A stretch of 64,000 nucleotides of DNA from Streptomyces sindenensis (lineage in GTDB: Bacteria > Actinomycetota > Actinomycetes > Streptomycetales > Streptomycetaceae). Under the pieces are notes generated by a model. It was not told the origin of the DNA, made no database searches, and worked only from the letters and a program-made list of their open reading frames with translations. Made by a program: the position numbers and the translations under genes. The stretch spans positions 1 to 64,000 of the forward strand of contig NZ_BMSG01000025.1 of the NCBI RefSeq assembly GCF_014649035.1, in the 5' to 3' direction. This document shows, piece by piece, positions 57,770 through 64,000 of this stretch. Position 1 is the first letter of the stretch, and each line of letters begins with the position of its first letter.

Positions 57770-58744
57770 CTACTTCTTGTGCCACTCGGCGACCGGCAGA
57801 CCGTCGGGGACCTTGAGCTCGAACGCGCCGCCGATGGCCGTGTCCAGAGCGGAAGCCGGGTCGTTGCCTGCACCGAAGGCGCTGATCGCCAGCAGTTCCT
57901 TGAGCTGTGCCCCGGTGCCGCGGAACGCCCTGGCCCCTTGCATCGCCGTTCGTGCCCCGTCCGCGTCCATCGGCTTGTTCATCCTCTCCAGCAGGTCCGG
58001 AGAGACCCAGCACTCCGGAATCTGTTCGAGGTCCCACTCGGCGTACCAGTGCGTGTTGTTGAGCCAGTTGCGCGGGGGAACCTGGCCGTCCACGGCCACC
58101 AGGTAGAAGGTGAACTTGATGTTGCCGAGGGAGCGCCAGTCCGCGACGTTCGTGTGTTCGCTCGCCCTGCCCGCGGCCGCGTTGTCGTAGGTCGACGCGA
58201 TCTCCTGGAAGCCCGGCGGGGTGTTCGGGTCGCTGCCGGTGTAGTGGCGGATCGTCCACCGCTTGGCCAACAGCGGCGCGGCCATCCTCCGGCGAACGGC
58301 CTTGACCTTCTGCAGTGCCTCGGATGCGTCCTTGATGCTGCCGAGCATGTCGAAGTCGGCCTGTCCTTCGCCCGCCGGGAACTGCTGGGACGTCATGTAC
58401 TTCATGAGCTCCCAGGCGTCGTCCTCCGAGTGCCCCGACTTCTTGAGGGCGGCGACGATCTGCTCGGGCGTCTTCGCCTCGCGCAGTTCCTCGTCCGCGG
58501 TCCGCTGGATGGGCGCGGCCCCGGAGCCGCGGTCCGGCCCGGCGGTCTGCGGGGCCGCCTGCCCGGCCTCTCCGTGCGCCTCCTGCCGCTCCCGGGCGAT
58601 CGCGCGTGCGACGGCCGCGTTGCCCGCCGCCCGTGGCAGGTGGTGGTGCGGTCCGCCAAAGGGGTCGGTGTCCGCGAAGCCCGTCGTCCGCCCCTGCGGG
58701 GACCGCTGCTCGGCCTCTTCCTTCTCGCTGCTGTGTGCGCGCAC
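57770..58744 (-). CDS. Toxin-like protein with AGNAAV leader and ART-like (HYD1) C-terminal domain
   Basis: The 324-aa protein starts at GTG (MRAHSSEKEEAEQRSPQG). Residues 37-50 (LPRAAGNAAVARAI) and 78-82 (PIQRT) resemble the leader region of actinobacterial DUF4157-type proteins linked to extracellular contractile injection systems. A helical linker follows (about 85-155). The C-terminal domain opens with KRWTIRHYTGSDPN (H167, Y168) and includes NIKFTFYLVAVDGQ and WYAEWDLEQIPECW, a pattern like HYD1-type ADP-ribosyltransferase toxins. No signal peptide, immunity gene or injection-system gene is visible. Both domain assignments are by eye. Confidence 0.55.
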   Translation of the reverse strand: MRAHSSEKEEAEQRSPQGRTTGFADTDPFGGPHHHLPRAAGNAAVARAIARERQEAHGEAGQAAPQTAGPDRGSGAAPIQRTADEELREAKTPEQIVAALKKSGHSEDDAWELMKYMTSQQFPAGEGQADFDMLGSIKDASEALQKVKAVRRRMAAPLLAKRWTIRHYTGSDPNTPPGFQEIASTYDNAAAGRASEHTNVADWRSLGNIKFTFYLVAVDGQVPPRNWLNNTHWYAEWDLEQIPECWVSPDLLERMNKPMDADGARTAMQGARAFRGTGAQLKELLAISAFGAGNDPASALDTAIGGAFELKVPDGLPVAEWHKK

Positions 58745-58980
58745 GGGCGCTCACCCCCGGTCGTGGACTACACCTCGGACCACAGCGTGCGGCGGAACGT
58801 CGGTCCGGGGGAAGGGACAGGAGGGCAGACCGCGGGTAGCGCGAGTGCCCTCGGAGCCGTGATCCGTGTCCGCTCGGTCGGATCACGGGCCGGCTCGCTG
58901 AGCACGAACCGTACGCGTCGGCCGGGGCGGACCTCAGGCAGGTGCCGCACGGCGCGGTGCGCTGGGCCCACCGGGCGCAC

Positions 58981-59023
58981 AGCAAGATGCCCCACCGTGC
59001 GCGGCACGGCGGGGCATCTTGCT
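58981..59023 (-). terminator. 20-bp hairpin terminator downstream of the DUF397 gene
   Basis: Arms AGCAAGATGCCCC / GGGGCATCTTGCT pair perfectly, then one mismatch and six more pairs close a GCG loop. It begins 11 nt after the DUF397 stop on the minus strand and is the strongest single hairpin in this region. Confidence 0.8.
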
Positions 59024-59033
59024 GTGCTGTTCG

Positions 59034-59240
59034 TCAGACGGTGTCGAACGTCCCGCTCCGGACGCCGACGACGAACGCCGAGAACGCGGTGGCGGGGACC
59101 TCGACCACGGGCCCCTCCACGACCTTGGAGTCACGGACCGGGACGATGCCGCGCGCGGCGGCGAGGTTGGCGGCGACCTCGATGCAGTCGCCGCCGTTGG
59201 AGCTGTACGAGGACTTGAACCATCGGGGAGACTCAGGCAT
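59034..59240 (-). CDS. DUF397 protein
   Basis: The 68-aa protein is a full DUF397 domain: WFKSSYSSNGGDCIEVAANL, VPVRDSKVVEGPVVEV and AFSAFVVGVRSGTFDTV. Such proteins usually sit next to an XRE-type regulator and act as antitoxin-like or regulatory partners in Streptomyces. Here the neighbour is a GntR regulator instead. ATG at 59240 was chosen; the longer frame upstream is antisense to other sequence and has no DUF397 similarity. Confidence 0.9.
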   Translation of the reverse strand: MPESPRWFKSSYSSNGGDCIEVAANLAAARGIVPVRDSKVVEGPVVEVPATAFSAFVVGVRSGTFDTV

Positions 59241-59322
59241 CACGGGTGTCCCTTCGCCGCAGGAAGCACCACCATGCACGACGGGACCGAACGGGCACCA
59301 GAGGGCCTCGACCCGGGCGACG

Positions 59323-60081
59323 TTACGCGTCGAAGTCGTACTCCAGGACGTACGCGGCGGCGTCGAGCACCATCTCGTTGACCTCCACCACACGCCCCTC
59401 TTCCGCGAAGGCAGTCCGACAGATGAGCATGACGGGCGTCCCGGCCGGAAGACTGAGCTTCGCCGCCTCCTCGGGCAACGGCATGCGTGAGCGGATCTCT
59501 TCCCGGAAGTGGACCGGGCCGTAACCAAGTTCGGCCAGCCGAGCGTAGATCCCGCCGGGCCCTGTGTCCGGCTGAGTGATCGCTGAGCCCTCTACCAGAG
59601 ATGCCGGGAGGTACGAGGTCGAGAGCAGTACGGGTTTGCCGTCCAGCACGAACCGGCGGCTCCTCAGCCAGACCCGCTCACCTTCTTCGAGACCGAGCAC
59701 GCGCGCCACGTTCTCCGAGGCGGCCCCGTCGCGGACTTCCACCTGGTCAACTGTCAGGTCCCGATCCCCGAGGTCGGCATCCCAAACGGAACGTCCAGAT
59801 CCCCACTGCTCGCGCATCAATCGCGGAATCCCACGGCGCCTCAGCGGTTGGAAAGCCCGTACAAAGACTCCGACACCTTTCCGCGCTTCCGTCAGGCCTT
59901 CACTCTGGAGCACACCCAAGGCTTGCCGGGCCGTCATGCGTGCAACGCCGTACTGCGACATGAGGTCGTTCTCACCCGGGAGGCGCGCCCCAGGCTCCAA
60001 TGCCCCTGACTGGATCTCTGCCTTCAAGGCTTTCGCGATCCGCTGGTACTTGGGCTCACGGCCAGTGGCGTCGGTAGCCAT
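59323..60081 (-). CDS. GntR-family transcriptional regulator (HutC subfamily)
   Basis: The 252-aa repressor has an N-terminal winged helix (YQRIAKALKAEIQSGALEPG, LPGENDLMSQYGVARMTARQ, ALGVLQSEGL) and a C-terminal UTRA effector domain (LGLEEGERVWLRSRRFVLDG, KPVLLSTSYLP, IRSRMPLPEEAAKLSLPAGT, VMLICRTAFAEEGRVVEVNE). It faces the small-gene cluster across a 48-bp inverted repeat and probably binds it, repressing itself and the cluster. GAGAGGA precedes the ATG. Confidence 0.92.
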   Translation of the reverse strand: MATDATGREPKYQRIAKALKAEIQSGALEPGARLPGENDLMSQYGVARMTARQALGVLQSEGLTEARKGVGVFVRAFQPLRRRGIPRLMREQWGSGRSVWDADLGDRDLTVDQVEVRDGAASENVARVLGLEEGERVWLRSRRFVLDGKPVLLSTSYLPASLVEGSAITQPDTGPGGIYARLAELGYGPVHFREEIRSRMPLPEEAAKLSLPAGTPVMLICRTAFAEEGRVVEVNEMVLDAAAYVLEYDFDA

Positions 60082-60257
60082 CTACGGGTTCCTCTCCTCT
60101 CCAGGCAGCCTAGTCGCGCAAGGTACTCGCGCGACATCCGGGAGGCCGCGCGAGTCGCTTCACTCGCCTGACCTGGGCATTGTGCGTGAAGCGTGAGTCG
60201 ACTCGCGCGGCCTGCCTCACCCCGTCGGCGATGCAGAGCTGAGCCAGCTCCAACAGC

Positions 60258-60305
60258 CGCGTTGACATCTCTAGAGATCTAGAGTTCTCTAGAGATGTCA
60301 ACGCG
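60258..60305. promoter_or_regulatory. 48-bp perfect inverted repeat with divergent TTGACA elements
   Basis: Two 20-bp arms (CGCGTTGACATCTCTAGAGA at 60258-60277, complement at 60286-60305) flank an 8-nt centre (TCTAGAGT). Both outer arms carry TTGACA, so two divergent promoters can fire from the same palindrome. CTAGAG occurs several times inside. It lies between the GntR regulator and the small-gene cluster and is probably the regulator's operator. Confidence 0.75.
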
Positions 60306-60365
60306 AGTGGTGACTTAGAAGCGCCACGCTCGGCAGCCGTGCTGCGCCGACACGAGGAGCGATCG

Positions 60366-60626
60366 ATGTACGGCGAGAACTTATGCCCGAATAACCAGGA
60401 GCCCTCCGACCTCCCCGCCCTCGGAACCCTCCTGGTCGACACCAGCCGCGCCGACCGCGTGGGCGAGTTCCGGGGGCCCGCCGGCCCCTACTGGTCGCTG
60501 AGGCCCGTCGGGGGCGGTGCGGAGTGGGAGGCCGAGCCCCGCCACGTACGCCCCGCGCTCCTCATAGAGCAGCTCCGCGCCCGTACCGCACGGCTCAACG
60601 CCCGCAGCCGGGGTGAGGTCCTGTGA
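60366..60626 (+). CDS. Hypothetical small protein of a GntR-linked cluster
   Basis: This 86-aa protein begins MYGENLCPNNQEPSDLPALG and contains TLLVDTSRADRVGEFRGPAG, PYWSLRPVGGGAEWEAEPRH, VRPALLIEQLRARTARLNAR. The repeated aromatic and glycine pattern in the middle suggests a small beta-barrel or SH3-like fold. I recall similar proteins beside GntR regulators in Streptomyces, but no function is known. AGGAG is 6-8 nt before the ATG. First gene of the cluster under the palindrome. Confidence 0.75.
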   Translation: MYGENLCPNNQEPSDLPALGTLLVDTSRADRVGEFRGPAGPYWSLRPVGGGAEWEAEPRHVRPALLIEQLRARTARLNARSRGEVL

Positions 60627-60675
60627 ATCCGGACCGGCATCCGCATCCCGCCCACGACGGACCCGGGCCGTCCGC

Positions 60676-61059
60676 ATGAGGCGCGTGACGGAATACGCCG
60701 CAGAGGTCACCGTCTCCAACGGGCAGCGGTGCGCCACCCTCGGCGGGGTCGTCGTACGCAACCGGCGGCTCGCCCTCCTCTGGCTCCGGCGGCAGGCGCT
60801 CCGCCTGGCCAACAGCCATGGGCTGCCCCTCACCCCCGAGCCCGTACGGCTGTCGGCCGGCGAGGACGTACGGCCGGTTCACTTCCACGGCTCAAACGCG
60901 CCCGAGGAGTTGCGCCACTGGGCCACCCACGGCCCGCACCAGGACCACGCGATACGGGCCCTGGAGGCCGGGTTCCCCGCGCTGTTCACCGTCTCCGATC
61001 CCGCCGTCGGGCTGAGCCTGACCCTCGCCGGGTGGCACAGCCACCCCGCCGACCGATAG
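60676..61059 (+). CDS. Hypothetical protein of a GntR-linked cluster
   Basis: The 127-aa protein starts MRRVTEYAAEVTVSNGQRCA, with ALLWLRRQALRLANSHGLPL, PVRLSAGEDVRPVHFHGSNA and HATHGPHQDHAIRAL-like (WATHGPHQDHAIRALEAGF), VSDPAVGLSLTLAGWHSHP. It is rich in His toward the C-terminus. No known family is recognised. It follows the first gene by 49 nt and precedes the paralogous pair by 28 nt, so it is probably co-transcribed. Confidence 0.7.
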   Translation: MRRVTEYAAEVTVSNGQRCATLGGVVVRNRRLALLWLRRQALRLANSHGLPLTPEPVRLSAGEDVRPVHFHGSNAPEELRHWATHGPHQDHAIRALEAGFPALFTVSDPAVGLSLTLAGWHSHPADR

Positions 61060-61087
61060 CCCCCGACACGAACCGGAGGTGAACCCC

Positions 61088-61486
61088 GTGCTCCAGTGCA
61101 CCGCCGTCACCCTTCTCCCTCCCGATGCCGTGCTGCGGCTCACCACCCCCGAAGCGGACAGCTCCGCAGACCCCGAGCCCTACGTCCTGTGCGAACTCGG
61201 CGAGCACCACGACCAACGAACCGAGCACGCCGCCTACCTCCGGCCCGGCCGAACGCCCGACTCACCGGCCCTCTGGTTCTACTGGACCGGCAGCGGCCCC
61301 CAGCGCACCCACCGGGCCGAGACCGCGCCCTGGTGCCCCGCCGTCCTGCGCCGGCTCGACTCCGGACTCGTACGGCGGTGCGCGCTCTTCGACCACCACA
61401 CCGCAGCCCACTCCTGGGACGTGACCGACCCGCTCGGCGACCTGATCGCGGAGCAGTTCGTCTCCGGCGACTCTCCCGAAGGGTGA
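61088..61486 (+). CDS. Hypothetical protein, first of a paralogous pair
   Basis: The 132-aa protein starts at GTG (MLQCTAVTLLPPDAVLRLTT) with GGAGG 8 nt upstream. It shares with the next gene QCTAV-LLPP, VLCELGE-HD, an aromatic W-x-x-W region, WCP, a C-x-L-F segment, H-x3-HSW and TDP near the C-terminus. Conserved His, Cys and Asp could bind metal, but no known domain is recognised. The pair probably arose by tandem duplication. Confidence 0.7.
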   Translation: MLQCTAVTLLPPDAVLRLTTPEADSSADPEPYVLCELGEHHDQRTEHAAYLRPGRTPDSPALWFYWTGSGPQRTHRAETAPWCPAVLRRLDSGLVRRCALFDHHTAAHSWDVTDPLGDLIAEQFVSGDSPEG

Positions 61487-61496
61487 CCCCGCAACC

Positions 61497-61868
61497 ATGA
61501 ACCAGTGCACCGCCGTCGCACTGCTGCCCCCGCCGGAGCACGTACTCGCCCTCTCCGCCCCCGAAGACCACCGCCCCGAGGCCGGGCACGTCCTGTGCGA
61601 ACTCGGCGAGAACCACGACGGCGACCACTGCGCGATGCTGTGGGACGAGGGCGGACGCCCCGGAAGCGCCGTCTGGATCCGGTGGAACCGGGAGCGCGCC
61701 CGGCTCCTCCCGCTCCCCTGGTGCCCCGACCGCGACCCCCACAACACCGACGACGCCTGCGGACTCTTCGCCGGACACCCCTCCGGACACAGCTGGGAGA
61801 TCACCGACCCCACCGACGAAGCCATCACCCGGCATCTGGCCCGACAGCACCCCCACCTGTTCCGATAG
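61497..61868 (+). CDS. Hypothetical protein, second of a paralogous pair
   Basis: The 123-aa protein starts MNQCTAVALLPPPEHVLALS. It repeats the motifs of its upstream neighbour (CELGENHDGDHCAMLWDEGG, VWIRWNRERARLLPLPWCPD, CGLFAGHPSGHSWEITDPTD). It follows the upstream stop by 10 nt. Sequence similarity is clear but partial, so duplication is old or divergent. Confidence 0.7.
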   Translation: MNQCTAVALLPPPEHVLALSAPEDHRPEAGHVLCELGENHDGDHCAMLWDEGGRPGSAVWIRWNRERARLLPLPWCPDRDPHNTDDACGLFAGHPSGHSWEITDPTDEAITRHLARQHPHLFR

Positions 61869-61946
61869 GCGGAGCCGGAGAACCTGAGCAGGACATCGCC
61901 AGGGTTCCGACTGACATCGTCCGGCGCAGGAAGGAATGGCGGGAGA

Positions 61947-62411
61947 ATGGGGCCGGTGAACACCCAGGTGAGGAAACGTATTTCGGCGTATGCCATCGCC
62001 GTGCGGGATGGCCGGCTGTTGTTGGCCAGGTTGTCGGATGCCTCGCCCGTCTTCATGCCAGGGCTGTGGCACCTGCCCGGTGGGGGCATCGATCCGGGCG
62101 AACAGCCCGTCGAGGCGCTGGCCCGCGAACTCCTGGAAGAGACGGGCCTTGAACTGGTCGAGGCTCACCTGCTCGACGCGAGGACATACTCGGCCCGGAG
62201 AAACGGGGTGAGTTGGAGCCTGACCGCGTTGTTCTACGCGGTGGCTCTCGGGGAAGGGACACCCACGGTGACCGAGGTGGACGGTTCCACCGAGGCGGCG
62301 GTATGGGTGCCTCTCGCTGACGTACGGGACGACACGGTGCTTTCACCTGCCGCTGCCGACGCCACGCGCATGCTGGATCGCGCCAAGGCAGCCTTCACAG
62401 GCATACGTTGA
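61947..62411 (+). CDS. Nudix hydrolase
   Basis: The 154-aa enzyme hydrolyses a nucleoside diphosphate-linked substrate. It carries the intact Nudix box GGIDPGEQPVEALARELLEE (residues G-x5-E-x7-REUxEExGU), continuing TGLELVEAHL. FMPGLWHLPGG precedes it. The substrate is unknown. The ATG at 61947 is chosen; a GTG at 61956 is also possible. It follows the small-gene cluster by 78 nt and might belong to it. Confidence 0.9.
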   Translation: MGPVNTQVRKRISAYAIAVRDGRLLLARLSDASPVFMPGLWHLPGGGIDPGEQPVEALARELLEETGLELVEAHLLDARTYSARRNGVSWSLTALFYAVALGEGTPTVTEVDGSTEAAVWVPLADVRDDTVLSPAAADATRMLDRAKAAFTGIR

Positions 62412-62443
62412 TGGCTTCGCGGCACCAGCGACCCACGCCACGG

Positions 62444-62962
62444 TCATAAGGGATCGAGGCCCTCGTAGGGGTGCCGGGCGTTCCAGCGCCGCTGTTCCAG
62501 GGTCCGCTCCACCGCCTCACGCAGCGGGCCTTCCCGCTTCGCGCGTTCCTCCTCCTGCCGGGCCTCCGCGCGCCGCCGCTCGACCAGATCCCGCCGGGCG
62601 CGGCGCACCGCCGCCTCCCTCCACCTGGCCATCGGCCACCACAGCAGTCCGGTGGGGCGCACGGTTCCGCCCGGATCGACTCCCAGGCCCACCCACACGT
62701 CACGTGCGTACCCCTTGACCTGACCTGATTCCTTCAACTCCCGCAGCCGGGCGAGCACCTCCTCCTCCGTGACACACTCCCCGGGGGCGTGGAACTCGGT
62801 CAACCGCGGCCGCGCACGTACGCGTACCGCCTCGACGGCGTCGGCGATCTCCTCCAGGGACGACGGACACGCCAACGACTCGACCACGGCCAGGACTTCC
62901 TGCCTGCATGTCTCCAACGCGCCACCCCCGCTTCGGTGTCCCAGCACATCACGCGCGCGCAC
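62444..62962 (-). CDS. Hypothetical protein with winged-helix-like and coiled-coil regions
   Basis: About 172 aa from GTG at 62962 (a GTG at 62947 is the alternative). The N-terminal part resembles a wHTH (EVLAVVESLACPSSLEEIAD, then TEEEVLARLRELKESGQVKG). A Trp-rich middle (GLLWWPMARWREAAVRRARR) leads to an Arg/Glu-rich coiled coil (VERRRAEARQEEERAKREG). No family is recognised; the basic helix could bind nucleic acid. The open frame extends far upstream, but that part is antisense to the TPR gene. Confidence 0.55.
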   Translation of the reverse strand: MRARDVLGHRSGGGALETCRQEVLAVVESLACPSSLEEIADAVEAVRVRARPRLTEFHAPGECVTEEEVLARLRELKESGQVKGYARDVWVGLGVDPGGTVRPTGLLWWPMARWREAAVRRARRDLVERRRAEARQEEERAKREGPLREAVERTLEQRRWNARHPYEGLDPL

Positions 62963-63086
62963 TGTCCCACGGCCGTGAAGGAATCGTTTACGGAACCTTC
63001 CCCGTGGCCGGCATGGGCGTGCACGCGGGCGTGGCCTCCTGCACCACCACGCCCCCTGTGTCAGTGGCCACCCATACAGTCGGCAC

Positions 63087-64000
63087 ATGAACATAGATGA
63101 TCTTGACTGGCAAATACGCACGAACGGCGGGGTCAATCCACGGCTGGTCAAGCTCCTGCTGGAGCGCGGCGAGTTGGACGTACTGATCAAGGCTGCGGGC
63201 GAAAGAGCCGAGTGGTTCTGTGCGGAGGCGGCGGCGCGGGAACTGTGCAAGGCCGGCGAGTTCGAACGGGCTCTGAACGTGCTGAAGCCGTTCGTCGAGG
63301 CCGGCTGGAGGCCAGCGCGTTGGGAGGCTGCCGACGTCCTGCTGCATCTGGGCCGGGTGGACGAGGCGCTGGACGTGGCCCGCCCTGACGACGTGACGCA
63401 GGCACCGGAGCATGTGTGCCGCAACTTCGCCGAGGTGCTGGTCAAGGCCGGAAAAGTGGACGAGGCGATCGAAGTTCTGGTTCCCCATCTGGATCGGGGG
63501 TGGTTGCTGTCGGCCCTGGTCGAGCTGACCGCAGGGCAGGGCCGCGACGAGCTCGTACTGGAACTGATCGCACCGAGAGCCGAGAAGGTCCGCACCGCTC
63601 GGGCGGAGGGCCGGTGGAACTGCGAGCCCAGCAACGCGCAAGAACTACAGGCACAGGTTCTGGAGAGGTCGGGCCGCGCCGAGGAGGCCGTACGGGTTCT
63701 GGGTGGTGATATCGCCGACGACCGCTACCTGACGCAGAACACCCTCGAAGCGTACGCCGAGCTCCTCCAACGACAGGGGCGCATGGAGGAGCTGCGCGTG
63801 CTGGGTACCGGGAAACACTCGCACACCGTCCTGCGGTACTACGCCAGAGCTCTCGAAGACCGCGGGCGGGCGGAGGAGGCCGAGACGGTCCTACGGCGGT
63901 TCATCGCCACCGCCGAACACCCGGGCCGCTTCCACTGGCCGCTGATCGAACTGCTGAGCCGCCGGGGCAGGCTGGACGAGGCGGTTGAGGTGGGACGCCC
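63087..64000 (+). CDS. TPR-repeat protein (partial, runs off the window)
   Basis: The frame begins MNIDDLDWQIRTNGGVNPRL and continues without a stop to the window end, about 304 codons. Repeated helical pairs of about 34 residues (ELCKAGEFERALNVLKPF, LLHLGRVDEALDVARPDD, VLVKAGKVDEAIEVLVPHL, LEDRGRAEEAETVLRRF) are TPR-like. It should act as a protein-binding scaffold; its partner is unknown. TACAGT ends 7 nt before the ATG with no ribosome site, suggesting a leaderless start. Confidence 0.85.
   Translation, partial: MNIDDLDWQIRTNGGVNPRLVKLLLERGELDVLIKAAGERAEWFCAEAAARELCKAGEFERALNVLKPFVEAGWRPARWEAADVLLHLGRVDEALDVARPDDVTQAPEHVCRNFAEVLVKAGKVDEAIEVLVPHLDRGWLLSALVELTAGQGRDELVLELIAPRAEKVRTARAEGRWNCEPSNAQELQAQVLERSGRAEEAVRVLGGDIADDRYLTQNTLEAYAELLQRQGRMEELRVLGTGKHSHTVLRYYARALEDRGRAEEAETVLRRFIATAEHPGRFHWPLIELLSRRGRLDEAVEVGR

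Overview
The window looks like chromosomal DNA from a Streptomyces or a close relative. It is very GC-rich, with strong third-position G/C. GTG starts and GGAGG ribosome sites are common, several genes look leaderless, and the markers are typical of the genus: an HrdA-type sigma factor next to dnaG and dgt, DUF397 and DUF5990 proteins, a class F sortase, an ECF41-like sigma factor and a rifampin phosphotransferase. Identification is by reading the translations; no database search was run.

Layout. (1) 1-10990: a complete type I-E CRISPR-Cas locus, except that cas2 is cut by the window edge. All genes are on the minus strand in the order cas3, cse1, cse2, cas7e, cas5e, cas6e, cas1e, cas2e. A 15-repeat array lies just upstream of cas3, with its leader on the high-coordinate side. 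A solitary CRISPR-repeat-like hairpin sits between cas3 and cse1. (2) 11000-12000: three tRNA genes (one CAT anticodon, two Asn) on the minus strand. (3) 12-14.5 kb: a YtxH-like membrane protein and an FGGY sugar kinase, each followed by one copy of a 172-bp inverted-repeat element that supplies the stop codon. (4) 14.5-27 kb: a heterodimeric ABC exporter, hrdA-like sigma factor, dnaG, a ferredoxin-reductase-like flavoenzyme, dgt, a CbiX-type chelatase, a SanA-like protein, a gamma-glutamylcyclotransferase-like protein and cutA. (5) 27-37 kb: flavin reductase, class IV aminotransferase, a secreted protein with a class F sortase, a TauE/SafE exporter, nirBD with a GlnR-like box, and a Tat-exported PhoX-like phosphatase with a PHO box. 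(6) 37-49 kb: an ArsR-type regulator, pyruvate phosphate dikinase, a five-gene ABC importer/HAD operon with a decayed GntR regulator, a tRNA dihydrouridine synthase and a glutaminase. (7) 49-57.6 kb: rifampin phosphotransferase with a rifamycin-associated element, an intradiol-dioxygenase-like lipoprotein, hydrolases, and a divergent DoxX/ECF sigma pair. (8) 57.7-64 kb: an accessory stretch with a toxin-like protein carrying an AGNAAV leader, DUF397, a GntR regulator facing four small genes across a 48-bp perfect inverted repeat, a Nudix hydrolase, and the start of a TPR protein.

How it works together. The first 11 kb is an adaptive immune module: spacer capture by Cas1/Cas2, crRNA cutting by Cas6e, a Cascade complex and the Cas3 nuclease-helicase. 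The middle is mainly core replication, transcription and central metabolism. Nitrite assimilation (nirBD) has a sirohydrochlorin chelatase a few kb away that could supply its siroheme. Nitrogen, phosphate, cAMP-type and rifamycin control can each be proposed from sites visible upstream of nirB, the PhoX-like gene, the sortase operon and rph. The most unusual items are the CRISPR-like element inside the cas operon, the 172-bp element that sits on stop codons, the AGNAAV toxin-like protein and the palindrome-controlled small-gene cluster.
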